DNA of 36,448 bases from Sulfuritalea sp. (GTDB lineage Bacteria > Pseudomonadota > Gammaproteobacteria > Burkholderiales > Rhodocyclaceae), in the NCBI GenBank assembly GCA_016716965.1, contig JADJUP010000028.1, positions 1 through 36,448 on the forward strand, read 5' to 3'. Position numbers and translations under genes: made by a program. The notes beneath the pieces are model-generated. The model did no database searches, had not been told where the DNA came from, and was given only the letters and a program-made list of their open reading frames with translations. Positions 27,313 through 36,448 of this stretch are shown here, piece after piece. Numbering within the stretch: the first letter of the stretch is position 1; each line of letters starts with the position of its first letter.

Positions 27313-27937
27313 CTTCGCCGACAGCGGCGATGGATTTGTGCGGTATGAAGATGCCGCAACCAAGCAGGCGGTACAGACCCAGGCCGTTTTCCTGGATGGC
27401 CACCGATTCTGCCCGCTTGAGGCTGTGCAGCATCAGGGTAAAGCCATGCACCGGACCGGCGCCGGTGTTCATCTGCCGGGCGCGGCCGGTAACCGGTTCG
27501 CCGCCGATGCCTTGCCCGGCCAGCGCGGCGCGGCAGGCGGCGAGGAATTCGATCTCGTCGGCGGTGCCGAAGCTGACGAAATGTGAGTACACGACTTCGG
27601 TGATGGGCAGCAAGGGGCGCAGGCTGCAACGACCGAGCCCCAGTGGCACGCCGTCGAGGTCAAGCGTAGTGCCGCAGAGAAGGTCGGCGCTGGCGCGACG
27701 GGAATGCGGCAGGCGGATCGCCAGGCGACTGCGGCGACCGACGCAATGCCGGCCGTCGGCGCGCCCGAGCCCCGACAGGGGCAGGATGCCCGCGCGCGGC
27801 TCGTCCGCGAGCCACGGCAGGGCGCGGCGCAAGGCGTCGGCAAGCGCTTCGGCATGGTCGTCGGCCAGTGTCCCGGCATCGAGTTCGAAGACCACATCGA
27901 CCATGTCTTGGGAGGCCTCGTCGGGCCAGACGCTCAC
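27257..27937 (-). CDS. Solitary Cas6/Cmx6-like RAMP protein
   Basis: The sequence matches my recollection of the Cas6/Cmx6 family (type I-MYXAN CRISPR RNA endonuclease), a RAMP/ferredoxin-fold group. Seen: MVDVVFELDAG with an ALADALRRALPWL helix, GRRSRLAIRLPHSR, PLLPITEVVYSHFVSFGTAD, GFTLMLHSLKRAESVAIQE and the glycine-rich loop LLGCGIFIPHKSIAAV near the end. No CRISPR array or other cas gene is visible. The start is GTG 27937: it overlaps the upstream stop as GTGA and has GGAGG 8 nt before it; ATG 27904 is the alternative. The conserved protein ends near AAVG. The following 17 residues (RGPRPPAPPPGG) come from the poly-G block, so the C-terminus and stop are doubtful. An RNA-binding or processing role is inferred from the fold only. 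Confidence 0.75.
   Translation of the reverse strand: MSVWPDEASQDMVDVVFELDAGTLADDHAEALADALRRALPWLADEPRAGILPLSGLGRADGRHCVGRRSRLAIRLPHSRRASADLLCGTTLDLDGVPLGLGRCSLRPLLPITEVVYSHFVSFGTADEIEFLAACRAALAGQGIGGEPVTGRARQMNTGAGPVHGFTLMLHSLKRAESVAIQENGLGLYRLLGCGIFIPHKSIAAVGEARGPRPPAPPPGGNPAKG
27682..27703 (+). repeat. Dispersed 22-nt repeat, degenerate copy 6
   Basis: Five mismatches to the 12625-12646 copy, but the core GTCGGCGCTGGCGC is intact. It lies inside the Cas6-like gene. Confidence 0.35.
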
Positions 27938-28173
27938 TCCGGGCCTCCGGTTTTTCCATCCATGCCCGGTTGGACCGCTGCCCAGTCGGAAAGCGCCTTG
28001 CCCCACTGCGCGGCTGTCACCGGGTCAATGTCGAAGATGGTGAAGCGGCTGCCCTCGCGAATGCGCGTGCGCAGCATTGCCATGCCCCCGCCTTCGAAGG
28101 CGAACTCCTGGAGTTCGATCGCCTGGTTGCCGATCGGCACCCGGAACTTGATGAGTGTTTTGACGTTTTCCAC
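27934..28173 (-). CDS. Small conserved-looking protein of unknown function, 79 aa
   Basis: First gene of the leftward group next to dsr. Reads MENVKTLIKFRVPIGNQAIE, then LQEFAFEGGGMAMLRTRIRE and SRFTIFDIDPVTAAQWGKAL, a compact alpha/beta protein with no cysteine and no signal peptide. It may correspond to the DUF6967 family (from memory, unverified). The start is GTG 28173 because GAGGAAA stands 4-5 nt upstream; no ATG fits. Its TGA overlaps the GTG of the Cas6-like gene (GTGA), so the two are translated together. Function unknown; the tight coupling suggests a partner of the RAMP protein. Confidence 0.7.
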   Translation of the reverse strand: MENVKTLIKFRVPIGNQAIELQEFAFEGGGMAMLRTRIREGSRFTIFDIDPVTAAQWGKALSDWAAVQPGMDGKTGGPE

Positions 28174-28240
28174 GGATTTCCTCGGTGCGGGACTATGACA
28201 TTCGGCGCGGCGGGCAACCATTCCCGCATGGGAGTGGAAG

Positions 28241-28312
28241 CATATAACCCTTTCGGGTAGGTACGATTACCTGCCGGGAGTATGGTTTGTGCACCGCACA
28301 CAACTCTATGAT
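28241..28312. promoter_or_regulatory. Divergent dsr control region
   Basis: The 179-bp gap between the leftward group and dsrA holds two inverted repeats: GGTAGGTA-CGAT-TACCTGCC (28256-28275, 7 of 8 symmetric) and TTGTG-N7-CACAA (28287-28303). A rightward -10 candidate TATGAT is at 28307-28312, about 40 nt before dsrA. A leftward -10 candidate TTATAT is at 28247-28242. No strong -35 is seen for either, consistent with activator dependence. Confidence 0.5.
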
Positions 28313-28352
28313 TCCGTTATCGCAATACCCCGACAACGAGGAGAGACTGACA

Positions 28353-29651
28353 ATGGCCAAGCCCATGCACCCCACCCCGAACCTGGATCAACTGGAAACC
28401 GGGCCCTGGCCCAGTTTCGTCACCGGCCTCAAGCGCCTGGCCAAGGACAAGGATTACGTCGTTGATGTCCTCGGCCATCTCGAGCATTCCTACCAGACCC
28501 GCAAGGGTTACTGGAAGGGCGGCACGGTCGGCGTGCGCGGCTACGGCGGTGGCGTGATCCCGCGTTTCACCGAGATCAAGGACGCCTCCGGCAACCCGGT
28601 ATTCAAGGACGCCGCCGAGTTCCATACCCTGCGCATCATGCCGCCCCCCGGCATGCACTACGATACCGCCACGCTGCGCCAGCTCTGCGACATTTGGGAC
28701 AAGTACGGTTCCGGCCTGATCGCGCTGCACGGCCAGTCGGGCGACATCATGATGCAGGGCTGTACCACCGAGAACGTGCAGAAGGCCTGGGACGAGATCA
28801 ACGAAATGGGCCTCGACCTCGGCGGCGCCGGCCCGGCCGTGCGCACCTCGATGTCCTGCGTCGGCGCAGCGCGCTGCGAGCAGTCGTGCTACGACGAAGC
28901 CAAGGCGCACAAGGCGGTGATCAACAGCTTCCTCGACGACATCCACCGTCCCGCCCTGCCCTACAAGTTCAAGTTCAAGTTCTCCGGCTGCGGCAACGAC
29001 TGCATGAACGCCATCCAGCGTTCCGACATGGCCGTGATCGGCACCTGGCGCGACAACATCCGCACCGACGACGACCTGGGCAAGAAGTGGTTCGCCAAGC
29101 ACGGCATGAACGAACTGATCAACGACGTGGTTTCGCGCTGCCCGACCAAGGCACTCCAGATCAAGGATGCCGGCGCCGTGCGCAAGGATGCCCACATCTC
29201 TGCCGTGGCACTGGACGGCAAGCAGTGCCTGGAAATCGACAACAAGGACTGCGTGCGCTGCATGCACTGCATCAACGTCATGACCGGCGCCCTGTCCCCG
29301 GGCAAGGACAAGGGCGCCTCGATCCTGGTCGGCGGCAAGAGCCACCTCAAGATCGGCGGCCTGCTGGGCACGCTGGTGGTGCCCTTCATCAAGCTGGACA
29401 CCGAGGAAGACCGCGAGAAGCTGGTGGAACTGGCGCAGTCCATCATCGACTTTTTCGCCGAGAACGCCCTGGAGCACGAGCGCACCGGCGAAATGATCGA
29501 GCGCATCGGCCTGGTGAATTTCCTCGAAGGCATCGGCCTCGACGTCGATCCGCACATGATCAACACGCCGCGCACCAACCCCTATGTCCGTACCGACGGC
29601 TGGGACGAGGAAGTGGCGAAGATCGAAGCCAAGAAAAAGGCCGCTGCCTAA
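28353..29651 (+). CDS. dsrA: Dissimilatory sulfite reductase alpha subunit (oxidative type)
   Basis: Catalytic partner of DsrB. In sulfur oxidisers the enzyme runs in reverse, turning DsrC-bound sulfur into sulfite. 432 aa. The siroheme-[4Fe-4S] motifs are CVGAARCEQSC (Cys169, Cys175) and SGCGNDC (Cys213, Cys217). An inserted ferredoxin domain has CVRCMHC and upstream cysteines (SRCPTKAL). The oxidative direction is inferred from dsrEFH and dsrL in the same operon. ATG 28353 follows GAGGAG; an upstream in-frame start at 28287 lies inside the operator region and is less likely. Confidence 0.97.
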   Translation: MAKPMHPTPNLDQLETGPWPSFVTGLKRLAKDKDYVVDVLGHLEHSYQTRKGYWKGGTVGVRGYGGGVIPRFTEIKDASGNPVFKDAAEFHTLRIMPPPGMHYDTATLRQLCDIWDKYGSGLIALHGQSGDIMMQGCTTENVQKAWDEINEMGLDLGGAGPAVRTSMSCVGAARCEQSCYDEAKAHKAVINSFLDDIHRPALPYKFKFKFSGCGNDCMNAIQRSDMAVIGTWRDNIRTDDDLGKKWFAKHGMNELINDVVSRCPTKALQIKDAGAVRKDAHISAVALDGKQCLEIDNKDCVRCMHCINVMTGALSPGKDKGASILVGGKSHLKIGGLLGTLVVPFIKLDTEEDREKLVELAQSIIDFFAENALEHERTGEMIERIGLVNFLEGIGLDVDPHMINTPRTNPYVRTDGWDEEVAKIEAKKKAAA

Positions 29652-29662
29652 GCACCGTCGCA

Positions 29663-29691
29663 GGCTCCCCCCGGCAATACCGGCGGGAGCC
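29663..29691 (+). promoter_or_regulatory. Hairpin between dsrA and dsrB
   Basis: GGCTCCC/GGGAGCC outer stem with a CCGG/CCGG inner stem and CAATA loop, one mismatch between them. It lies in the 90-nt gap. It may protect the dsrA transcript end or tune the A:B ratio; no T tract follows. Confidence 0.5.
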
Positions 29692-29741
29692 CGGACGCGT
29701 TCAAAACCCTACTAGTTATATCGACTTTTCCGGAGACAACT

Positions 29742-30821
29742 ATGGCTGAAGCTCAAGCTCTGCGCAAGGCGGTCGAGTGCGGCGTACCCGACAACGACAA
29801 ATACATGCACCCGATGCTGCTGAAGAACCGCGGCAACTGGAAATACCACGATCGCCCCCGTCCCGGCGTCCTGCACCATGTCGCCCATTCCGGCGACCAG
29901 GTCTGGTCGGTGCGTGCCGGCACCCAGCGCCAGATGGACACCCACACCATCCGCAAGCTGTGCGACATCGCCGAGCAGTTCGGCGAAGGCCACGTGCGCT
30001 TCACCATCCGCTCCAACATCGAATACATCGTTGCCGACCAGAAGAAGGTCGATCCGCTGATCGCCAAACTGGAAGGCGAAGGCTTCCCCGTCGGCGGTAC
30101 CGGAAACTCGGTGTCGATGGTCGCCCACACCCAGGGCTGGCTGCACTGCGACATCCCCGGCACCGACGCTTCCGGCGTGGTCAAGTCGATGATGGACGCG
30201 CTCTACGAAGACTTCAAGGCCGAAGAGATGCCCAACCGCGTGCACCTCTCCACCTCCTGCTGCGAAATCAACTGCGGCGGCCAGGCCGACCTCGCCGTGA
30301 TCGTGCAGCACACCAAGCCGCCCACCATCAACCACGACCTTGTCGCCAACGTCTGCGAGCGCCCCACCGTGGTCGCCCGCTGCCCGGTCGCCGCGATCCG
30401 TCCGGCGCTGGTCAATGGCAAGCCCTCGCTGGAAGTCGACGAGAAGAAGTGCATCTGCTGCGGCGCCTGCTACCCCCCCTGCCCGCCCATGCAGATCAAC
30501 GATCCCGAGCATTCAAAGCTGGCGATCTGGGTCGGCGGCAAGAATTCCAATGCGCGCGGCAAGCCCACCTTCATGAAGCTGGTCGCTTCCGGACTGCCCA
30601 ACAATGCACCGCGCTGGCCCGAGGTCAATGCCGTCGTCAAGAACATCCTGATGACCTACAAGGCCGACGCCCGCCCCTGGGAGCGCCTCGCCGACTGGAT
30701 CGACCGCATCGGCTGGCCGCGCTTCTTCGAAAAGACCGGCCTGCCCTTCACCAAGTACCTGATCGACGACTGGCGCGGCTCGCGGGCCACCCTCAACTCG
30801 TCGAACCACGTCCGTTTCTGA
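29742..30821 (+). CDS. dsrB: Dissimilatory sulfite reductase beta subunit (oxidative type)
   Basis: Forms the alpha2beta2 sulfite reductase with DsrA and holds the catalytically active siroheme. 359 aa. Visible: the siroheme/Fe-S motif STSCCEINCGGQ, the ferredoxin domain CICCGACYPPCPPMQ and the typical C-terminal RPWERLADWIDRIGWPRFFE. ATG 29742 has CGGAGA upstream. The gap to dsrE is only 22 nt. Full length with no frame breaks. Confidence 0.97.
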   Translation: MAEAQALRKAVECGVPDNDKYMHPMLLKNRGNWKYHDRPRPGVLHHVAHSGDQVWSVRAGTQRQMDTHTIRKLCDIAEQFGEGHVRFTIRSNIEYIVADQKKVDPLIAKLEGEGFPVGGTGNSVSMVAHTQGWLHCDIPGTDASGVVKSMMDALYEDFKAEEMPNRVHLSTSCCEINCGGQADLAVIVQHTKPPTINHDLVANVCERPTVVARCPVAAIRPALVNGKPSLEVDEKKCICCGACYPPCPPMQINDPEHSKLAIWVGGKNSNARGKPTFMKLVASGLPNNAPRWPEVNAVVKNILMTYKADARPWERLADWIDRIGWPRFFEKTGLPFTKYLIDDWRGSRATLNSSNHVRF

Positions 30822-30843
30822 CGCTTTCCGGGAAAGTACGCCG

Positions 30844-31203
30844 ATGAAATTCGCTGTATCCATCAATGAAGGGCCCTACCAGCACCAGGCCAGCGATTCC
30901 GCTTACCTGTTCTGCAAGGCCGCCCTGGAGAAGGGCCACGAGATCCGTCGCGTGTTCTTCTACAACGACGGGGTGAACAACGCCTCGTCGCTGACCGAGC
31001 CGCCGCAGGACGACCGCAACATCGTCGCCCGCTGGTCCAAGCTCGCCGAGGAACACAAGCTCGACCTCGTGGTCTGTGTCGCCGCCGCCCTGCGCCGCGG
31101 CATCCGCGACGAGAACCTGGCTGCCGGCTTCCGCATCTCCGGCCTTGGCCAACTGGTCGAAGCCGGCATCGAGGCGGATCGCCTCGTGACCTTTGGAGAC
31201 TGA
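30844..31203 (+). CDS. dsrE: Sulfurtransferase subunit DsrE
   Basis: Subunit of the cytosolic DsrE2F2H2 complex that relays sulfur from TusA to DsrC. 119 aa: KFAVSINEGPYQHQASDSAY, RVFFYNDGVNNA and the sulfur-binding Cys in DLVVCVAAALRRG. It is slightly shorter than the Allochromatium protein through a missing loop before FRISGLGQLVEA. Its stop is one base before the dsrF start. The dsrEFH trio marks oxidative Dsr systems. Confidence 0.96.
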   Translation: MKFAVSINEGPYQHQASDSAYLFCKAALEKGHEIRRVFFYNDGVNNASSLTEPPQDDRNIVARWSKLAEEHKLDLVVCVAAALRRGIRDENLAAGFRISGLGQLVEAGIEADRLVTFGD

Positions 31204-31204
31204 C

Positions 31205-31576
31205 ATGAGCGAAGGAGCCATCAAGAAGTTCATGTTCGTCAATCGCAAGGCCCCCTACGGCACCATCTACGCACTCGAGTCGCTGGAAGTGGTGCTGATC
31301 ACGGCGGCCTTCGACCAGGACGTCAGCCTCGTCTTCATGGATGACGGCGTGTTCCAGTTGAAGAAGGGCCAGCAGACCAAGGGCATCGAGAACAAGAACT
31401 TCTCGCCGACCTACCGCGCGCTGGACGGCTACGACATCGAAAAGCTCTACGTCGAAGCCGAAGCCCTGGCCGCCCGCGGCCTCACCGAAGACGACCTGCT
31501 GGTCGACGTCACCGTCATGTCGCGCGCCGAACTGGGTGCGCTGATGGACGAGATGGACGTCGTCCTCAGCTTCTAA
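31205..31576 (+). CDS. dsrF: Sulfurtransferase subunit DsrF
   Basis: 123-aa member of the DsrEFH hexamer: MFVNRKAPYGTIYALESLEV, LVFMDDGVFQLKKGQ, AEALAARGLTEDDLL and VMSRAELGALMDEMDVVLSF. Like other DsrF proteins it has no cysteine at the DsrE position. ATG 31205 comes directly after the dsrE stop, so translation is coupled. Confidence 0.95.
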   Translation: MSEGAIKKFMFVNRKAPYGTIYALESLEVVLITAAFDQDVSLVFMDDGVFQLKKGQQTKGIENKNFSPTYRALDGYDIEKLYVEAEALAARGLTEDDLLVDVTVMSRAELGALMDEMDVVLSF

Positions 31577-31592
31577 GGGAAAGGAAATTCAT

Positions 31593-31889
31593 ATGCTGCA
31601 CATCGTCAACAAGTCGTCGCTCGAACGCAACACGCTGGATTCCTGCCTGCGCGTGGCAAATGGCGGCGCCATCCTGCTGATCGAGGACGCGGTCTACGCC
31701 GCGACCCGCGGCAACGAGGCCGAAGGCAAGCTGCGCGACGCCCTGGCCCGCTTCAAGATCTATGTTCTGGGGCCCGACCTCGACGCCCGCGGCATGGGCG
31801 ACCGTGTCATGGAAGGCGTATCCACCGTGGATTACGGCGGCTTCGTCGACCTCGTTGCGGAACACAAGAACTGCCAGTCCTGGCTGTAA
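31593..31889 (+). CDS. dsrH: Sulfurtransferase subunit DsrH
   Basis: 98-aa TusB/DsrH-family subunit: MLHIVNKSSLERNTLDSCLR (conserved Cys18), GGAILLIEDAVYAATRG, YVLGPDLDARG and a C-terminal DLVAEHKNCQSWL. The start has GGAAAGGAAA upstream. It completes the DsrEFH complex. Confidence 0.95.
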   Translation: MLHIVNKSSLERNTLDSCLRVANGGAILLIEDAVYAATRGNEAEGKLRDALARFKIYVLGPDLDARGMGDRVMEGVSTVDYGGFVDLVAEHKNCQSWL

Positions 31890-31931
31890 TCGCAAACATC
31901 CAACACCCCGTACATCACCAAGGAGAAACAC

Positions 31932-32267
31932 ATGGCTACCATCGAAGTCAGCGGCAAATCCTACGAAACCGACGAAGAAGGCTATCTGGTCAACCTCGCC
32001 GAATGGAACGAGGAAGTCGGCAGCTACCTCGCCACTACCGAAAACGTCGAGATGACCGACCAGCATTGGGAAGTCATCAACTTCCTGCGCGACTACTACA
32101 ACGAATTCCAGATCGCCCCGGCCGTGCGCGTCCTGACCAAGGCCATCGGCAAGAAGCTCGGCCCGGAAAAGGGCACCAGCCAGTACCTGTACGACCTGTT
32201 CCCCTACGGCCCCGCCAAGCAGGCTTGCAAGATCGCCGGCCTGCCGAAGCCCACCGGCTGCGTATAA
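31932..32267 (+). CDS. dsrC: Sulfur carrier DsrC
   Basis: The central sulfur carrier of the pathway; it presents persulfide sulfur to DsrAB and exchanges electrons with DsrMK. 111 aa: MTDQHWEVINFLRDYYNEFQ, then the swinging C-terminal arm ACKIAGLPKPTGCV with both redox cysteines (Cys99 and Cys110, ten residues apart). A strong AAGGAGA site precedes ATG 31932. A terminator-like hairpin follows, so dsrC can be made in excess of dsrMKL. Contrast the Cys-less paralogue at 26289-26627. Confidence 0.97.
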   Translation: MATIEVSGKSYETDEEGYLVNLAEWNEEVGSYLATTENVEMTDQHWEVINFLRDYYNEFQIAPAVRVLTKAIGKKLGPEKGTSQYLYDLFPYGPAKQACKIAGLPKPTGCV

Positions 32268-32301
32268 GGAAACCGCGAACGCATCACGATCGATTGGGGT
32301 A

Positions 32302-32344
32302 GGCGCCGGATTCGAGTCCTCCTTGAGACTCCGGCGCCGATTTT
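32302..32344 (+). terminator. Terminator/attenuator between dsrC and dsrM
   Basis: GGCGCCGGA (32302-32310) pairs perfectly with TCCGGCGCC (32330-32338), followed by GATTTT. It lies 35 nt past the dsrC stop. The short T run suggests partial termination, separating abundant dsrABEFHC mRNA from dsrMKL. Confidence 0.7.
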
Positions 32345-32390
32345 CCCCGGTCACCGTCCTGTCCGCAAAAATTTACACATCCACTGACCG

Positions 32391-33116
32391 ATGAATCTTC
32401 TCTTCGCAATCCTGTTCTATGCCGCGACGGTGATCCTCGTCGGCGGCATCGCGTACAGGATCTACGAGTACCTGGGCACGCCGGCGCCGCTGAAGATCCC
32501 CACCACGCCGGCCCCTACAACCACCGGCGGCGTCGCCTTCCGCATGTTCCGCGAGGTGGTGTTCTTCGAAAGCCTGTTCAAGTCCAACCTCTGGATCTGG
32601 GCGCTGGGCTGGCTGTTCCACGTCGGCCTCGCGCTGGTGCTGCTGCGCCACCTGCGCTACTTCACCGAACCGGTGAATTCCATCATCGCCTTCATCCAGC
32701 CCTTCGGCATGTACGCGGGTTTCGCCATGGCTGCCGGCCTCGCCGGGCTCTGGGCGCGGCGCTTCCTGGTCGAGCGCATCCGCTACATCTCGACTCCGTC
32801 CGACCACCTCATGCTGGCCCTGCTGCTCGGCATCGCCGTCACCGGCCTGCTGATGAAATTCGTCATGCATACCGACATCGTCGCCGTGAAGACCTTCTTC
32901 CTCGGCCTCATGGTGTTCGAAATCAATCCGCTGCCGGCGCATCCCGGCCTCTACCTGCATCTGGGCATGGTGGTGTTGCTGATGATCGTGTTCCCGGTCA
33001 GCAAGCTGCTCCATGCCCCTGGCGTGTTCTTCTCGCCGACCCGCAACCAGGTGGACAACCCGCGGGAATCGCGCCACATCGCCCCCTGGGCCGCCCAACT
33101 GGATTCGAAGAACTGA
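32391..33116 (+). CDS. dsrM: Membrane cytochrome b subunit DsrM
   Basis: Heme b membrane subunit of DsrMKJOP, linking the quinone pool to DsrK. 241 aa with five hydrophobic segments (ILFYAATVILVGGIAYRIY, LGWLFHVGLALVLLRHL, GMYAGFAMAAGLAGLWA, LMLALLLGIAVTGLLMKF, LGMVVLLMIVFPVSKLL). Candidate heme His residues lie in the second and fifth segments. It resembles the NarI family. No clear Shine-Dalgarno sequence precedes ATG 32391. Its stop is one base before dsrK. Confidence 0.94.
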   Translation: MNLLFAILFYAATVILVGGIAYRIYEYLGTPAPLKIPTTPAPTTTGGVAFRMFREVVFFESLFKSNLWIWALGWLFHVGLALVLLRHLRYFTEPVNSIIAFIQPFGMYAGFAMAAGLAGLWARRFLVERIRYISTPSDHLMLALLLGIAVTGLLMKFVMHTDIVAVKTFFLGLMVFEINPLPAHPGLYLHLGMVVLLMIVFPVSKLLHAPGVFFSPTRNQVDNPRESRHIAPWAAQLDSKN

Positions 33117-33117
33117 C

Positions 33118-34726
<1,609 letters not shown>

Positions 34727-34754
34727 CGAACAAGACTTATACGGAGACCCCCTT

Positions 34755-36448
34755 ATGTCCGCCACGCCTGACACCACGACTGAAAAACTGAATTTCCGCC
34801 GCTACAAGGAAGGCGATACAACGTTCAAGCGCTGGCAGGAACAGATATTCCAGGCCAGCTTCAGCCGTGCCCGACCTACGTCCAGTCGACGCCGCCCTGC
34901 CAGGGCTCCTGCCCGTCGGGCGAGGACATCCGCGGCTACCTGAACATCGTGCGCGGCATCGAGAAGCCCCCCGTCGGCGCCGATGGCAAGCCCAGCATGA
35001 GCTGGCAGGAATACGCCTGGCGCCGCCTGACCGAAGCCAACCCGCTGCCGGCCGTGATGGGTCGTGTCTGCCCGGCACCCTGCGAGACCGGCTGCAACCG
35101 CAACCAGGTCGAGGACCATGTCGGCATCAACTCTGTCGAGCACTACCTCGGCGACTGGGCAATCAAGAACAACCTCAAGTTCAAGGCTCCGGAAAACAAG
35201 ACCGGCAAGAAGGTCGCCATCATCGGCGGCGGCCCGGCCGGCCTCTCCGCGGCCTACCACCTGACGCTCAAGGGCCACAGCTGCACCATCTTCGACGAGC
35301 ACGAGTTCCTCGGCGGCATGATGCGCTACGGCATTCCCGGCTACCGTACGCCGCGCGAAACACTCGACGCCGAGATACAGCGCATCCTCGACCTCGGTGT
35401 CGAAGTGCACCTGGAAGACCCGCATCGGCACCGATGTCTGCCTGGAACAACTGCGCGCCAGCTACGACGCGATCTTCCTCGGCCTCGGCGGCCGGGCCGG
35501 CCCGCGCCCTGCCCATCCCGGGCGACGCCGCCGACCATACCGCGCCAAACGGGATCGGGCCAGCCTCCTTCCTCAAGGCCTTCAACGACGGTCGCCTCAA
35601 GACCGTCGGGCCACCAGTGGTGGTGGTCGGCTGGCGGCGGCGACGCACTCGGTGGACGTCGCCACCGTCGCGCGCCGCCTCGGCCATATCGACAAGGTCA
35701 ATCCGACCGACTGAAGGCGCCATCGCCAGCCCATACGGCCCAGGACGTGGCCGACATCTCCCTGCGCGAGGGAGCAGACGTGACCCTGACCTCGGTCTCA
35801 CGACCGCCAGCAAGCCCGAAATCGAGCATGCCGGGCCGGAAGGCATCGCCATCGCCGGGCGGCTGGATGCCGATCGGCGTGGTCGAGGCCCGGAGGCCGC
35901 GCTACGCCCCGTTGCGCGCCACGCAGTGCGGCCGGATGGTCGCCGGCGCCTTCATCAAGAAGATCGAAGCGCGAGAAGGGAACTGCCCGGCGGACCTGAT
36001 CGTTTCCGCCATCGGCCCAGGCCTGATTTAACCGGCATTGAGGGATCAACTCCGGCAAAGGGCGTGGTCGCGGCCGACAGAACTAGCCAGGTTTCCGGCA
36101 AAGCGCGGCAGCTTCGCCGGCGGCGGCGTGATCCGCCCGCACCTGCTGGCCACCGCCGTGGCCAGTGGCGCGATCGACGCCGACGGCATCGACCGTTCCC
36201 TCGCCGGCGAGGAAATGGTGCGCCCGGCCCGAGAGATCCGACGTGCATTCCTTTGACCTTGATGCGCAAGTATGTCGAAAAGGGCATCCAGTTCGGCGAA
36301 GTCAAGGGCGCCGCACATGGCAACTGGCAAGAGCAAAGGAAGTGGTGCACTAACTACGAAAACCGATCCTGAAGGGCATGTCATACCGCACGACCAGCCG
36401 TCCTCGGCACGCCAGTATACAGCCCGCAACAAGCGCCACATCACGCAC
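34755..36448 (+). CDS. dsrL: DsrL flavoprotein oxidoreductase (frameshifted, 3' end beyond window)
   Basis: An NAD(P)H-linked iron-sulfur flavoprotein related to the small subunit of glutamate synthase, essential for oxidative Dsr. From ATG 34755: KLNFRRYKEGDTTFKRWQE; after a shift near 34868, STPPCQGSCPSGEDIRGYLN; the N-terminal [4Fe-4S] motif CPAPCETGCNRNQVEDHVG; the FAD site KVAIIGGGPAGLSAAYHL; and GGMMRYGIPGYRTPRETLD. Several more shifts follow (near 35420, 35500, 35640, 35720, 35800, 36030). The far end carries FAGGGVIRPHLLATAVASGA and RKYVEKGIQFGEVKGAA. The C-terminal ferredoxin domain expected in DsrL is not reached. dsrJOP presumably follow outside. Confidence 0.88.

Noticed and set aside
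24000..28352. CRISPR array to accompany the Cas6-like gene
   Set aside because: No regularly spaced direct repeats are visible here or elsewhere in the window; the G-rich palindromes differ from each other and are not periodic.
28317..29555. A 412-codon minus-strand open frame
   Set aside because: Antisense shadow of dsrA.

Overview
The window looks like a contig from a high-GC betaproteobacterium that oxidises sulfur chemolithotrophically, of the Sulfuritalea/Rhodocyclales/Thiobacillus type. The reasons are an oxidative (reverse) dissimilatory sulfite reductase locus in the order dsrABEFHCMKL (dsrEFH and dsrL mark the oxidative pathway), betaproteobacterial-type beta-oxidation genes and a complete paaABCDE phenylacetyl-CoA epoxidase set. 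The taxonomic guess is inference. No rRNA, tRNA, insertion sequence or CRISPR array is visible.

Layout. (1) 1-5299: a LivG-like ABC ATPase, an acyl-CoA synthetase, a hybrid histidine kinase and an OmpR-type regulator, all recognisable but broken by many frameshifts. (2) 5684-11230: a leftward beta-oxidation operon (acyl-CoA dehydrogenase, FadN-like bifunctional enzyme, thiolase) with a PsrA-like operator upstream and a textbook terminator downstream. (3) 11276-20709: mostly housekeeping or unassigned genes: cysteine hydrolase, 3'-5' exonuclease, IclR regulator, Fic protein, a divergent pair of exported rhodanese and DsrE-like proteins, a Met/Gly-rich exported protein, a DUF6279 lipoprotein, an OB-fold protein, ArfB, a DUF1415 protein and DbpA. 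(4) 20766-24569: the leftward paaABCDE operon with a consensus sigma-70 promoter overlapped by a perfect inverted repeat. (5) 24668-28173: a leftward accessory group beside dsr: a 79-aa protein, a solitary Cas6/Cmx6-like RAMP protein, a tandem TusA-TusA fusion, a DsrC paralogue with no cysteine, an unknown helical protein and a TauD-like dioxygenase. (6) 28353-36448: the rightward dsrABEFHCMKL operon, with dsrL running off the edge.

How the genes work together. DsrEFH passes sulfane sulfur to DsrC. DsrAB oxidises it to sulfite. DsrMK (with JOP, presumably beyond the edge) and DsrL handle electrons. TusA-type proteins normally feed sulfur to DsrEFH, so the leftward group is plausibly a sulfur-trafficking or regulatory accessory module. 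A Cas6-family RNA-binding fold with no CRISPR array inside this module is the most unusual feature.

Sequence quality. Frameshifts crowd the first 5.3 kb and the last 2.7 kb across unrelated genes, while 5.7-33.7 kb is almost clean (exceptions: one slip in paaB and an 18-G run at 27238). This pattern suggests poorly polished contig ends rather than gene decay.
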